Of a DNA stretch of 64,000 nt, positions 36,510-44,956 are shown piece after piece. This DNA comes from Enterobacter sichuanensis (lineage in GTDB: Bacteria; Pseudomonadota; Gammaproteobacteria; Enterobacterales; Enterobacteriaceae). The DNA lies in the NCBI RefSeq assembly GCF_002939185.1, contig NZ_POVL01000014.1, positions 1 to 64,000 on the forward strand. Direction: 5' to 3'. The translations under genes were made by a program, and so were the position numbers. The notes below the pieces were generated by a model that saw only the letters and a list, made by a program, of their open reading frames with translations, had not been told where the DNA came from and searched no databases. The first letter of the stretch is position 1, and every line of letters begins with the position of its first letter.

Positions 36510-37596
36510 ACTGTCCGGTCTGCGGCATCATCGCCGAGAGCCAGGCCAGCGCGCCGGAACCGATATTCTGCAAACCACCTACCAGCGCGCCCGCCGTACC
36601 TGCGAGGAACGGGAACGGCTCCATCGCGCCGCTGGTGGCAAGCGGGAACAGCATGCCTGCACCGAAGAAGAACAGTGCCGCCGGGATCAGCAGCGTCCAG
36701 ACGGTCATCACACCGAACAGCCCCGGGATCCACATCATCAGGCCTGCCAGCAGGCAGCTGATCACCGACTGCCACATCAGCGTTGAGAAACGCTTGTTCT
36801 GACGTCCGGCGAACCATGCCCCGAAGAATGCCGCCGGTATCGGCAGAATAAACAGAATACTGACCACCATACTGCTCAGGCCAAGACCTGCGCCCAACAG
36901 CACGCCGGAGCAGGCTTCAAACACCGCAATGCCCGCCAGACCACCGATCAGCATCAGCAGGTAACAGGTAAATGACCCGTTGCCGAACAGCGTTTTATAG
37001 CTGGCGATAAGCTTGGTGTGCGGTGCGTCCTGAGGGCGGGTTTCCGGCATCCAGCGCGCCATGCTGAAGGTGACAATCACACAGAGCACCAGCAGGAAGG
37101 CGTAGCAGGCGCGCCAGGACCACATGGTGTCCAGCAGGCCACCGATCAGCGGCGCCAGCAGCGGGCTGACCAGAATACCCATATTCAACAGGCTGTTGGC
37201 ATGGCGGAGCTGGGTACCCTGATACATGTCACGCGGTAAGGTTCGCGCCATCACCCCACCGACGCCGGTACCAACACCCTGCAGGGCGCTGGCGGCAATC
37301 AATACGGTCAGGCTGTGGGTGGTGATGGCAATCACCGTCGCGACCATGAAGATGCACATGCCTGTCAGAATGACCGGGCGGCGGCCGATACGGTCGGAGA
37401 GCGGCCCGTAGAATAACTGCGACACGCCATAGGTCAGCAGGTAGGCCGCCATCACGCTTTGTACTGCGCCCTCGCGGACGTTTAGTTCCTTTGCCATATC
37501 GGCAATCGCCGGAATGTAGATGGTTTGCGCCATCTGACCGACGGCCACCAGTAACACCAGCATCAACAATAAGTTAACGTTCCTTTGTTTTTTCAT
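36412..37596 (-). CDS. emrD: Multidrug efflux MFS transporter EmrD
   Basis: EmrD is a 12-helix proton antiporter that exports uncouplers and detergents. The 394-residue protein starts MKKQRNVNLLLMLVLLVAVGQ and has the MFS motif GPLSDRIGRRPV between helices 2 and 3 and the antiporter motif C region (GILVSPLLAPLIGG). I use the ATG at 37596, which gives the E. coli length; an in-frame start 21 bases earlier is ignored. The 3' end overlaps the convergent GH5-like gene by 98 bases. Confidence 0.95.
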   Translation of the reverse strand: MKKQRNVNLLLMLVLLVAVGQMAQTIYIPAIADMAKELNVREGAVQSVMAAYLLTYGVSQLFYGPLSDRIGRRPVILTGMCIFMVATVIAITTHSLTVLIAASALQGVGTGVGGVMARTLPRDMYQGTQLRHANSLLNMGILVSPLLAPLIGGLLDTMWSWRACYAFLLVLCVIVTFSMARWMPETRPQDAPHTKLIASYKTLFGNGSFTCYLLMLIGGLAGIAVFEACSGVLLGAGLGLSSMVVSILFILPIPAAFFGAWFAGRQNKRFSTLMWQSVISCLLAGLMMWIPGLFGVMTVWTLLIPAALFFFGAGMLFPLATSGAMEPFPFLAGTAGALVGGLQNIGSGALAWLSAMMPQTGQSSLGLLMTLMGLLILLCWLPLASRVPHHEQPV

Positions 37597-37771
37597 GTCG
37601 CTGAATACTTTTGCCAAAAGAGAAAAATGAAGAATAAGTGACTATGCATTCCCATAAATGCGCGAGGAATCTACCACAGTGAGATGACAAATTGAGCATT
37701 ACTGTGATGAATGGAGAAACAAAAAAAGGCAGGATTTGTAAACAAGATCGGCAACTAATGTTGCCAGTGAT

Positions 37772-38605
37772 TTACGCGAGGCGCAGCAGGATCGCGCCAC
37801 CCGCAATACCCAGCGCCGCGGCAATGCGCAGACCCGCAACCTTCTCTTTTAACAGCACAAACGCGATCAGCGCCCCAAAGAGAATGGAGGTTTCACGCAG
37901 CGCGGCGACCACTGCCAGCGGGGCTTGCGTCATTGCCCATAGCGCCAGGCCATAAGAGCCCATGGTCCCCACGCCGCCGAGCAGTCCTTTTTTCCAGTGC
38001 AGACGGAGATAGCCGGACGCTTCGCGGCGTCGCGCCACCATCGCCCAGCACAGCAGACAGAAGCCGTTCATAAAGAAGGTCCACAGCGTGTAGCCCAGCG
38101 CGGTGTCGGATAAACGCACACCGGTACCATCTACCAGCGTATACCCGGCGATAAAACAGGCGTTCAGCAGCGCCAGCCAGATCCCTTTTCGGGACTGCAT
38201 GCGTCCGTTCATCGCCATGGCCAGGATCGACAGACAGATCACCCCGATGCCGGACCAGGCAAGCCACGAGAGACTATCGCCGAGCACCAGCACGCTTATC
38301 AGCGCCACCAGCAGTGGTGCGGTGCCGCGCATCAGCGGATAGGTCTGGCTCATATCCGAAACCTGATAGGTCTTCGCGACCAGAACCGTATACACCACCT
38401 GTAAGGCGCAGGAGACGATCAGGAACGGCCAGCTGGTGGCGGAGGGCTGAGGAGAGAAAGGCAGTAATACCAGAGCGATTAGCGTGGCGGAGCCGCTGAC
38501 GCTGATCGCAGAATAGAGCTTGTCCGTTCCGGCTTTGACAATGGCGTTCCAGCTGGCATGCAGCAGTGCGGCGAAGAGTAAAATGCAGAAAACGGTGATG
38601 GTCAT
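37772..38605 (-). CDS. DMT-superfamily transporter (EamA type)
   Basis: The 277-residue inner-membrane protein has ten hydrophobic segments and two EamA repeats, the second with LAVVAALRETSILFGALIAF, so it belongs to the drug/metabolite transporter superfamily, whose members export amino acids, metabolites or drugs. Nothing indicates the substrate. It lies downstream of a GNAT gene on the same strand with a gap of 62 bases, so the two may be cotranscribed. It is not at this location in E. coli K-12. Confidence 0.82.
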   Translation of the reverse strand: MTITVFCILLFAALLHASWNAIVKAGTDKLYSAISVSGSATLIALVLLPFSPQPSATSWPFLIVSCALQVVYTVLVAKTYQVSDMSQTYPLMRGTAPLLVALISVLVLGDSLSWLAWSGIGVICLSILAMAMNGRMQSRKGIWLALLNACFIAGYTLVDGTGVRLSDTALGYTLWTFFMNGFCLLCWAMVARRREASGYLRLHWKKGLLGGVGTMGSYGLALWAMTQAPLAVVAALRETSILFGALIAFVLLKEKVAGLRIAAALGIAGGAILLRLA

Positions 38606-38667
38606 GGCGTATCGGATGGTGAATTGTCACTCAACTGTAACATTCACAACCCGATGCTGCCAGCCGC

Positions 38668-39114
38668 TCAGACCGCGCAGAAAAGACGGTGCGTCACCCG
38701 AGGTTCGTCAGACACCAGCCTGAAGCCCGCCTGGTGATAGAAGCCATACGCGCTGTCCGGCGCATGGGTATTGAGAAAATCAAACCAGATGCTGGCATCG
38801 GCCATCACCACGCTTAAAAGCTGTTTGCCAATGCCCATCCCGCGGCACTTCTCGCTGACGTAGAGATGACGAATACGCCCGGCGCGTGGCTGCTGGCTGA
38901 ACGGATCGCGGTTAAGCCCGCACACGCCCACCAGCCTGCCGTTAAGAAACGCCCCCAGCAGCTTTTCACCCGGCGCGTTAAAGCGGTTTTCGCCGCGTCG
39001 CCAGTTCTCTTCCAGCCTGCGCAGCATGTTGAAATTCAGTGCGATACTCTCCGCCTTCAGGGCGATGTACCCCGGCTCTTCTGGGGTAACAGGCTCAATT
39101 AACAGACGCGACAT
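38668..39114 (-). CDS. GNAT-family N-acetyltransferase
   Basis: The 148-residue protein has the acetyl-CoA binding motif of the GNAT fold, VSEKCRGMGIGKQLLSVVM (about residues 86-104), where the R-G-x-G-I-G loop holds the pyrophosphate. It would transfer an acetyl group to an amine on an unknown substrate. It precedes the EamA transporter on the minus strand. No specific family name is supported. Confidence 0.82.
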   Translation of the reverse strand: MSRLLIEPVTPEEPGYIALKAESIALNFNMLRRLEENWRRGENRFNAPGEKLLGAFLNGRLVGVCGLNRDPFSQQPRAGRIRHLYVSEKCRGMGIGKQLLSVVMADASIWFDFLNTHAPDSAYGFYHQAGFRLVSDEPRVTHRLFCAV

Positions 39115-39130
39115 AGCATTCCCTCGTTAT

Positions 39131-39157
39131 TAAAGAGGGGCGGTTGCCCGCCCCTCT
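39131..39157 (-). terminator. tisB terminator
   Basis: On the minus strand the 10-bp stem AGAGGGGCGG/CCGCCCCTCT (39134-39157, loop TTGC on the plus strand) is followed by TTTAATAA, just after the tisB stop. Confidence 0.85.
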
Positions 39158-39178
39158 CAGGTGCGACTTGAACCTGAA

Positions 39179-39268
39179 TCACCGAAGGTATTTCAGGACA
39201 GCATCAAGCAGTTGCAGTACTGCAACAATGAGTTTGAGGATAAGTATCACCATATCCACTACGCTCAT
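39179..39268 (-). CDS. tisB: SOS-induced membrane toxin TisB (type I)
   Basis: A 29-residue hydrophobic peptide was read directly from the minus strand: it opens MSVVDMVILILKLIV and ends LQLLDAVLKYLR. This matches E. coli TisB almost residue for residue, including the lysine at position 12, the central QLLD and the C-terminal KYL. TisB inserts in the inner membrane, collapses the proton-motive force and promotes persister formation after DNA damage. It lies between emrD and ivbL as in E. coli, with a LexA box and an IstR antisense RNA upstream. Too short for ordinary gene calling. Confidence 0.93.
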   Translation of the reverse strand: MSVVDMVILILKLIVAVLQLLDAVLKYLR

Positions 39269-39341
39269 ACGCGTCTCCTTTTGGTTAAAAGGAGCACGAT
39301 GCTGGCGTACCTTTCCGCCGCCTGTTGCCAGCACCTGGATT

Positions 39342-39359
39342 GACGTAACACAGTGTGCT
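39342..39359 (-). promoter_or_regulatory. IstR target site in tisAB mRNA
   Basis: The 18 bases TTGACGTAACACAGTGTG on the plus strand occur again exactly at 39586-39603, in the IstR RNA. Because tisAB is read from the minus strand, the two RNAs are perfectly complementary here. This is the pairing that blocks the ribosome standby site in E. coli. Confidence 0.88.
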
Positions 39360-39457
39360 CACTTCAGGGGTTAAGGCACTGACGGCACCACCCGTTTCAG
39401 CCAGGACTTCGTTGCGCCGGTAGAACTGCGGCCCCCTTGCTCACTGCGAACACCTTC

Positions 39458-39489
39458 AGTATAGATAAATACTGTATGCATGAACAGTA
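39458..39489 (-). promoter_or_regulatory. tisAB promoter with LexA box
   Basis: On the minus strand TATACT (39458-39463) is a good -10 and TGTTCA (39481-39486) a -35, 17 bases apart. The LexA box CTGT-N8-ACAG, in a TACTG-CAGTA frame, spans 39470-39489 and overlaps the -35. LexA would repress tisAB, and probably the longer IstR-2 RNA on the other strand. Confidence 0.9.
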
Positions 39490-39549
39490 TTTTGTGGACA
39501 AAATCTGGAAGGCGATCCATACTCAAAAACGTCAAAATCCGTGCCTCAA

Positions 39550-39578
39550 TTGCGCGTTCGTCTTCGATCGCGTATACT
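39550..39578 (+). promoter_or_regulatory. istR-1 promoter
   Basis: TTGCGC (39550-39555) and TATACT (39573-39578), spaced 17 bases, predict transcription from about 39585. There is no LexA site at this position, consistent with constitutive IstR-1 expression. Confidence 0.75.
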
Positions 39579-39584
39579 TTTTGC

Positions 39585-39660
39585 GTTGACGTAACACAGT
39601 GTGTTCTGCGGCGACCAACCGCAAGACCCTGATAAAAACCTCGCTCCGGCGGGGTTTTTT
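39585..39660 (+). ncRNA. istR: IstR antitoxin RNA (IstR-1)
   Basis: The predicted transcript starts near 39585 and ends at a stem (39639-39644 with 39649-39654) plus T-run, so it is about 76 bases, close to the 75-nt E. coli IstR-1. Its 5' part contains the 18-base segment that pairs with tisAB mRNA. A LexA-controlled longer form, IstR-2, would begin some 65 bases earlier and share the terminator. IstR silences TisB synthesis. Confidence 0.9.
39639..39660 (+). terminator. istR terminator
   Basis: A 6-bp stem CCTCGC/GCGGGG (one G-U pair) with loop TCCG is followed by six T. Confidence 0.85.
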
Positions 39661-39690
39661 GTTTTCTGGGCAACCTGGAAAAATGCCTTT

Positions 39691-39735
39691 TGACTTATTG
39701 GCAATGAATGTCATCATTGCCATAATGGCAACGGA
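39691..39735. promoter_or_regulatory. higBA operator/promoter region
   Basis: Two overlapping palindromes lie just before higB: TGGCAATGA/TCATTGCCA (39699-39722, 6-base spacer) and TTGCCAT/ATGGCAA (39717-39731, 1-base centre). This is the usual location for HigA binding and autorepression of the operon. Confidence 0.65.
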
Positions 39736-39752
39736 CGCGGCAGGCATGCAGT

Positions 39753-40067
39753 ATGCATTTAATCTCGATGAAATCTATTTTGGATGCGGTAACCCACTTT
39801 CCGCAGCATAAGGAAGAACTCCTCTTTCTGGGTCGCACCATAGAAAAGAGTCATTGCGCAACGCCTGCTGCGCTGAAGAAACTTTTTCCGACGCAGGATA
39901 ATTTTAAGTATCTGGATAAGCATTATGTTATTGATATTGCAAACAACAATCTCAGAGTAGTGGCTCTCATCTTCTTTGAAAGCCAACAGTTTTATGTGCG
40001 CCATGTTTTTACTCATAAGGAATATGACCGTTTTACGGAGAAACATCGCACTAAGGGGAAGAAATGA
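39753..40067 (+). CDS. higB: Type II toxin HigB (ribosome-dependent mRNA interferase)
   Basis: The 104-residue protein matches E. coli HigB (YgjN) in length and along its whole chain, with FKYLDKHYV, LRVVALIFFESQQFYVRHVFTHKEYD and the terminal HRTKGKK. HigB is a RelE-fold toxin that cuts mRNA on the ribosome. It precedes its antitoxin gene, the reversed toxin-first order of hig loci, and overlaps it by 4 bases. The locus lies between istR and ivbL, where E. coli K-12 has no type II system, so it was inserted. Confidence 0.92.
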   Translation: MHLISMKSILDAVTHFPQHKEELLFLGRTIEKSHCATPAALKKLFPTQDNFKYLDKHYVIDIANNNLRVVALIFFESQQFYVRHVFTHKEYDRFTEKHRTKGKK

Positions 40068-40483
40068 TGATCGTCGCTGATGCAATGAAAGCTACGCATG
40101 CCCTTGTTGCGGCCGTTCCTTTACTGGGTGAACAGCCGAGCGAGAAAGATTATAAGGATGCGCTTGAACTGGTTGAGTATCTGCTCATGAACGAGCCCAA
40201 TAGCCCCTTGCTGGATATTGTGTGCGCCAGAATCAACCGTTTCGAAGCCAACCGGCCAGAGATCGTCGCATTACGCAAGGAGATGGAGTCCGTTCCTGTC
40301 GGCATCGCGGTTTTAAGAACCTTGATGGATCAATATAAACTGACAATATCAGATTTTCAGGACGAAATTGGCAGTAAATCAATGGTTTCACGGGTTTTGA
40401 ATGGCCAGAGACAACTTACTCTGAACCATATTAAAAAGCTGTCGGCCAGATTTGGGGTATCACCTGCGCTGTTTATTGAGTAA
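40064..40483 (+). CDS. higA: HigA antitoxin with XRE-type helix-turn-helix
   Basis: The 139-residue protein has an N-terminal helical toxin-binding part and a C-terminal HTH (roughly residues 95-135, GSKSMVSRVLNGQRQLTLNHIKKLSARFGVSP), the same domain order as E. coli HigA (YgjM). It neutralises HigB and represses the operon. The start ATG overlaps the higB stop; a second ATG 3 bases on is possible. Downstream lies the ilvB leader promoter. Confidence 0.92.
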   Translation: MMIVADAMKATHALVAAVPLLGEQPSEKDYKDALELVEYLLMNEPNSPLLDIVCARINRFEANRPEIVALRKEMESVPVGIAVLRTLMDQYKLTISDFQDEIGSKSMVSRVLNGQRQLTLNHIKKLSARFGVSPALFIE

Positions 40484-40531
40484 ACGAAACGTGATCCCTG
40501 ACGCATTTTTGCGCAGATGAAAATATTTCCA

Positions 40532-40563
40532 TTGTCACGCTGAAAAACCTGTGTTTGTATAAA
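40532..40563 (+). promoter_or_regulatory. Candidate ivbL-ilvBN promoter
   Basis: TTGTCA (40532-40537) and TATAAA (40558-40563) resemble -35 and -10 but are 20 bases apart, longer than ideal, as for an activator-dependent promoter. In E. coli ilvBN needs CRP. No firm CRP site was placed. Confidence 0.5.
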
Positions 40564-40594
40564 TCCACTCAATGATTCCAAACACAGGTCCCCA

Positions 40595-40693
40595 ATGACT
40601 GCATCCATGAACACCGCGACCCTACTAAAAACTGCGCAACCAGCCGCAGTGGTCGTCGTGCGTGTGGTGGTGGTCGTCGGCAATGCGCCGTAG
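40595..40693 (+). CDS. ivbL: ilvBN operon leader peptide
   Basis: A 32-residue leader peptide was read directly: it begins MTASMNTATLL, then has a dense run of valines (VVVVRVVVVVG) and ends NAP. It matches E. coli IvbL. Translation of the valine codons, with leucine codons before them, senses charged tRNA and controls the downstream attenuator. Stop at 40691-40693, terminator from 40717. Confidence 0.95.
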   Translation: MTASMNTATLLKTAQPAAVVVVRVVVVVGNAP

Positions 40694-40716
40694 GGACTGG
40701 ATCAACACACGAATCC

Positions 40717-40750
40717 AAAACCCCGCCGGCGCAAACCGGGCGGGGTTTTT
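40717..40750 (+). terminator. ilvBN attenuator terminator
   Basis: AAAACCCCGCC at 40717-40727 pairs with 40739-40749, closing in a T-run. It is the transcription attenuator governed by IvbL translation; the alternative antiterminator would use sequence around the valine codons. Confidence 0.9.
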
Positions 40751-40799
40751 CGTTTAGGACCCTCCCCGGAACGTCGGCCCAGAAGAAAAGGACTGGAGC

Positions 40800-42488
40800 A
40801 TGGCAAGTTCGGGCACAACATCCACCACGACGCGTTTTACTGGCGCGCAGTTAATCGTTCACTTACTGGAACGGCAGGGCATTACCACGGTTGCGGGCAT
40901 CCCGGGTGGCACGGTGCTGCCGCTGTACGATGCGTTAAGCCAAAGCACGCAGATCCGCCACGTGCTGGCGCGCCACGAGCAGGGCGCAGGCTTTATCGCT
41001 CAGGGGATGGCGCGGACCCAGGGCAAACCGGCAGTCTGTATGGCCTGCAGCGGCCCGGGGGCGACTAACCTGGTGACCGCCATCGCCGACGCGCGTCTCG
41101 ACTCTATTCCGCTGATCTGCATTACCGGCCAGGTGCCTTCTTCAATGATCGGTACCGATGCGTTCCAGGAAGTGGACACCTACGGCATCTCTATCCCCAT
41201 CACCAAACATAACTATTTAGTTCGCGACATCACCGAGCTTCCTCAGGTTATCAGCGATGCGTTCCGCATTGCGCAGTCCGGCCGCCCGGGCCCGGTGTGG
41301 ATAGACATTCCTAAGGATGTCCAGACCGCAGAGATTGAGATCGACGTTCTGCCGGAACCGGGCGAGCGTGCCCCCGCGCCGGAATTCAGCGCGGAGAGCG
41401 TGCGCGACGCCGCCGCCATGATCAATGCCGCCAAACGTCCGGTGCTCTATCTGGGTGGCGGGGCAATCAACGCCGCGGATGAAATCCGTCAGTTCGCTGA
41501 AAAAGCCAATCTGCCCACCACCATGACCCTGATGGCGCTCGGCATGCTGCCAAAAGCGCACCCGCTGTCCCTGGGCATGCTGGGGATGCACGGCGCACGC
41601 AGCACCAACTACATCCTGCAGGAGGCGGATTTACTGATTGTTATGGGCGCGCGTTTTGATGACCGGGCGATTGGCAAAACCGAGGAGTTTTGCCCGAATG
41701 CCAAAATTATCCACGTGGATATCGACCGCGCTGAGCTCGGCAAAATCAAACAGCCGCACGTGGCGATTCAGGGGGATGTGGCGGAAGTGCTGACGCAGCT
41801 GATCCCGCAGACGGACGCAACCGACCGCGCCGACTGGCGTCAGCTGGTGGCCGATTTGCAGCGCGAGTTCCCGGGTGCCATCCCAACAGAAGGCGACCCG
41901 CTGAGCCACTACGGGCTGATTAACGCCGTGGCCGCCTGTGTGGACGACAGCGCGATTATTACAACCGACGTTGGCCAGCATCAGATGTGGACCGCGCAGG
42001 CTTACCCGCTGAACCGTCCGCGCCAATGGCTGACCTCCGGTGGCCTGGGGACCATGGGCTTCGGCCTGCCGGCGGCAATCGGGGCGGCGCTGGCGAATCC
42101 GGACCGCAAGGTCATCTGCTTCTCCGGTGACGGCAGCCTGATGATGAACATTCAGGAGATGGCCACCGCCGCCGAAAACCAGTTAGACGTGAAAATTATC
42201 CTGATGAACAACGAGGCGCTGGGGCTGGTACACCAGCAGCAGAGTCTGTTCTACAAGCAGGGCGTGTTTGCCGCGACCTATCCGGGGATGATTAACTTTA
42301 TGCAGATTGCCGCCGGTTTTGGCCTGCACACCTGCGATCTGAACGCCGAAGAAGATGCCCACGCAGCGCTGCAGGAGGCGATTTCGCGTCCGGGCCCGGC
42401 GCTGATCCACGTGCGTATCGACCCTGAACAAAAAGTGTATCCGATGGTGCCGCCAGGTGCGGCAAATACTGAGATGGTGGGGGAATAA
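40800..42488 (+). CDS. ilvB: Acetolactate synthase I, large subunit
   Basis: IlvB, with the small subunit IlvN, makes acetolactate and acetohydroxybutyrate, the first common step of valine and isoleucine synthesis; isozyme I is valine-sensitive. The 562-residue protein is of full family length with the three thiamine diphosphate enzyme domains: ARHEQGAGFIAQG near residue 60 with the catalytic glutamate, a central FAD-binding domain, and the C-terminal GDGSLMMNIQEMATAAENQ cofactor motif. Confidence 0.97.
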   Translation: MASSGTTSTTTRFTGAQLIVHLLERQGITTVAGIPGGTVLPLYDALSQSTQIRHVLARHEQGAGFIAQGMARTQGKPAVCMACSGPGATNLVTAIADARLDSIPLICITGQVPSSMIGTDAFQEVDTYGISIPITKHNYLVRDITELPQVISDAFRIAQSGRPGPVWIDIPKDVQTAEIEIDVLPEPGERAPAPEFSAESVRDAAAMINAAKRPVLYLGGGAINAADEIRQFAEKANLPTTMTLMALGMLPKAHPLSLGMLGMHGARSTNYILQEADLLIVMGARFDDRAIGKTEEFCPNAKIIHVDIDRAELGKIKQPHVAIQGDVAEVLTQLIPQTDATDRADWRQLVADLQREFPGAIPTEGDPLSHYGLINAVAACVDDSAIITTDVGQHQMWTAQAYPLNRPRQWLTSGGLGTMGFGLPAAIGAALANPDRKVICFSGDGSLMMNIQEMATAAENQLDVKIILMNNEALGLVHQQQSLFYKQGVFAATYPGMINFMQIAAGFGLHTCDLNAEEDAHAALQEAISRPGPALIHVRIDPEQKVYPMVPPGAANTEMVGE

Positions 42489-42491
42489 GCC

Positions 42492-42779
42492 ATGCAGAAA
42501 CAACATGAAAACGTCATTCTGGAACTCACCGTCCGCAACCACCCTGGCGTCATGACCCACGTCTGCGGGCTGTTTGCCCGCCGGGCGTTTAACGTGGAAG
42601 GCATTCTTTGTCTGCCCATTCAGGGCAGCGAACACAGCCGCATCTGGCTACTGGTTAATGACGACCAACGTCTGGAGCAGATGATGGCGCAGATCGACAA
42701 GCTGGAAGACGTCACCAAAGTGGCGCGCAACCAGTCCGATCCCACCATGTTTAACAAAATTGCGGTGTTTTTCGAATAG
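42492..42779 (+). CDS. ilvN: Acetolactate synthase I, regulatory subunit
   Basis: The 95-residue ACT-domain protein ([27 protein letters not shown], residues about 12-38) binds valine and gives feedback control of IlvB. It begins 4 bases after ilvB. The protein is one residue shorter than in E. coli. A REP element follows. Confidence 0.96.
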   Translation: MQKQHENVILELTVRNHPGVMTHVCGLFARRAFNVEGILCLPIQGSEHSRIWLLVNDDQRLEQMMAQIDKLEDVTKVARNQSDPTMFNKIAVFFE

Positions 42780-42808
42780 ATCGCTTAAGGTAAGCGTCTT
42801 TCGCTCTT

Positions 42809-42840
42809 GTAGGCCGGATAAGCGCAGCGCCATCCGGCTT
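42809..42840. repeat. REP element between ilvN and uhpA
   Basis: GTAGGCCGGAT, AAGCGCAGCGCC and ATCCGGC form the REP hairpin, with 42813-42819 pairing with 42832-42838. Confidence 0.85.
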
Positions 42841-42860
42841 TTCAGACCGCAGGAATAGAC

Positions 42861-43454
42861 ATGACCACCATCGCTCTCATCGACGACCACCTTATCGTCC
42901 GCTCCGGATTTGCCCAGCTTTTAAACCTCGAACCGGATTTTCAGGTCGTGGCCGAGTTTGGCTCCGGTCGTGAAGCGCTGGCTGGCCTGCCGGGGCGCGG
43001 GGTGCAGGTGTGTATCTGCGATATCTCGATGCCGGATCTCTCGGGTCTTGAACTGTTAAGCCAGCTGCCGAAAGGGATGGCGACGATCATGCTTTCGGTC
43101 CACGACAGCCCGGCGCTGGTGGAGCAGGCCCTTAACGCGGGGGCGCGCGGATTCCTCTCTAAACGCTGCAGCCCGGACGAGCTGATTGCCGCCGTGCGCA
43201 CCGTCTCCACCGGCGGCTGTTATCTGACGCCGGATATCGCCATCAAGCTGGCGGCCGGACGCCAGGATCCGCTTACCCGGCGCGAACGTCAGGTGGCAGA
43301 GAAGCTTGCCCAGGGCATGTCGGTGAAAGAGATTGCCGCCGAGCTGGATCTGTCGCCGAAAACCGTCCACGTTCATCGCGCCAACCTGATGGAAAAACTC
43401 AACGTCAGTAACGACGTTGAGCTGGCGCGCCGCATGTTCGACAGCTGGCAATGA
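42861..43454 (+). CDS. uhpA: Response regulator UhpA
   Basis: UhpA activates uhpT when phosphorylated by UhpB. The 197-residue protein is a NarL/FixJ-type regulator: receiver domain with phosphorylation site Asp54 in CDISMPD and Lys101-like switch SKR, and a C-terminal LuxR-type helix-turn-helix ([25 protein letters not shown]). Its stop overlaps uhpB by 4 bases. Confidence 0.97.
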   Translation: MTTIALIDDHLIVRSGFAQLLNLEPDFQVVAEFGSGREALAGLPGRGVQVCICDISMPDLSGLELLSQLPKGMATIMLSVHDSPALVEQALNAGARGFLSKRCSPDELIAAVRTVSTGGCYLTPDIAIKLAAGRQDPLTRRERQVAEKLAQGMSVKEIAAELDLSPKTVHVHRANLMEKLNVSNDVELARRMFDSWQ

Positions 43455-44956
43455 GTCCCGTCTTTTCGCGGCTGATCGCCGTCGTTGCCAGCTTCTTTAT
43501 CTTCTCCGCCGCCTGGTTCTGCCTGTGGAGCATCAGCCTGCATCTGGTGGAACGTCCGGAGCTGGCGGTACTGCTCTTTCCCTTTGGCCTGCGTCTGGGG
43601 CTGATGCTGCAATGCCCGCGCGGCTACTGGCCTGTTCTGCTGGGCGCAGAGTGGCTGATGCTGGTCTGGCTGGCGCAGGAAGTCTCCCTCGCGCATCTGC
43701 CCTTATTGATGACCGGAAGTCTGCTCACGCTCCTCCCGGTTGCGCTTATCTCCCGCTATCGCCACCAGCGCGACTGGCGCACCCTGCTGCGCCAGGGGGC
43801 GGCGCTGATTGCCGCCGCGCTGCTGCAGTCCCTGCCGTGGGCGGGTGATAAGGAGATGCTTAACGCGCTGCTGCTGACCCTGACCGGCGGCTTGACCCTT
43901 GCCCCGACCTGCCTCGTCATCTGGCACTACCTCACCAGCACCGTCTGGCAGCCGCTTGGCCCGGCGCTGGTCTCGCAACCGGTGAACTGGCGCGCCCGGC
44001 ATCTCATCTGGTATCTGCTGCTGTTTGTGGTGAGCCTGTGGCTGCAGCTTGGCCTGCCCGCCGAACTTTCACGCTTTACGCCATTTTGCCTGGCGCTGCC
44101 GATCATCGCCCTGGCCTGGCACTACGGCTGGCAGGGGGCGTTGATCGCGACCCTGATGAACGCCATCGCCCTGATTGCCAGCCAGACCTGGCACGATCAT
44201 CCCGTGGACCTGCTGCTCTCCCTGCTGGCCCAGAGCCTGACCGGATTGCTGCTGGGTGCGGGCATTCAGCGTCTGCGCGAGCTGAACCAGTCCCTGCAGA
44301 CCGAGCTGGCGCGCAACCGGCGTCTGGCGGAGCGCCTGCTGGAGACGGAAGAGAGCGTGCGGCAGGAGGTTGCCCGCGAGCTGCACGATGATATCGGCCA
44401 GACCATCACCGCCATCCGCACCCAGGCGGGCATTGTCCAGCGTCTGGCGGCGGAAAACGCAGGCGTGAAGCAGGGCGGGGCGCATATCGAACAGCTCTCT
44501 CTTGGCGTGTACGACTCGGTGCGACGTCTGCTGGGCAGGCTGCGTCCACGCCAGCTCGACGATCTCTCACTGGAGCAGGCGGTACGCTCTCTGATGCGTG
44601 AGATGGAGCTGGAAAGCCGCGGCATTGTCAGCCATCTCGACTGGCGCATCAATGAAGCCACCCTGAGCGAAGGCCAGCGCGTGACGCTGTTCCGCGTCTG
44701 TCAGGAAGGGCTGAACAATATTGTCAAACACGCCAACGCCAGCGCGGTGACGCTGCAGGGCTGGCAGCAGGATGAGAACATCAGGCTGGTGATTGAAGAC
44801 GACGGCTGCGGCCTGCCACCGGGCTCCGGGCAGCAGGGCTTTGGCCTGGCGGGCATGCGCGAGCGCGTGAAGGCGCTGGGCGGCACGCTGAGCATCTCCT
44901 GCACCCACGGGACGCGCGTCAGCGTCAGCCTGCCGCTAAGGAGCCACCATGTTTAA
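43451..44956 (+). CDS. uhpB: Sensor histidine kinase UhpB
   Basis: UhpB is a membrane sensor kinase that, with UhpC, responds to external glucose 6-phosphate and phosphorylates UhpA. The 501-residue protein has about eight N-terminal helices (MASE1-like, residues 1-280), a HisKA_3 dimerisation domain with the phosphorylated His312 in [12 protein letters not shown], and an HATPase domain with DDGCGLP and [11 protein letters not shown]. It overlaps uhpA by 4 and uhpC by 8 bases, so the three are one operon. Confidence 0.97.
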   Translation: MSPVFSRLIAVVASFFIFSAAWFCLWSISLHLVERPELAVLLFPFGLRLGLMLQCPRGYWPVLLGAEWLMLVWLAQEVSLAHLPLLMTGSLLTLLPVALISRYRHQRDWRTLLRQGAALIAAALLQSLPWAGDKEMLNALLLTLTGGLTLAPTCLVIWHYLTSTVWQPLGPALVSQPVNWRARHLIWYLLLFVVSLWLQLGLPAELSRFTPFCLALPIIALAWHYGWQGALIATLMNAIALIASQTWHDHPVDLLLSLLAQSLTGLLLGAGIQRLRELNQSLQTELARNRRLAERLLETEESVRQEVARELHDDIGQTITAIRTQAGIVQRLAAENAGVKQGGAHIEQLSLGVYDSVRRLLGRLRPRQLDDLSLEQAVRSLMREMELESRGIVSHLDWRINEATLSEGQRVTLFRVCQEGLNNIVKHANASAVTLQGWQQDENIRLVIEDDGCGLPPGSGQQGFGLAGMRERVKALGGTLSISCTHGTRVSVSLPLRSHHV

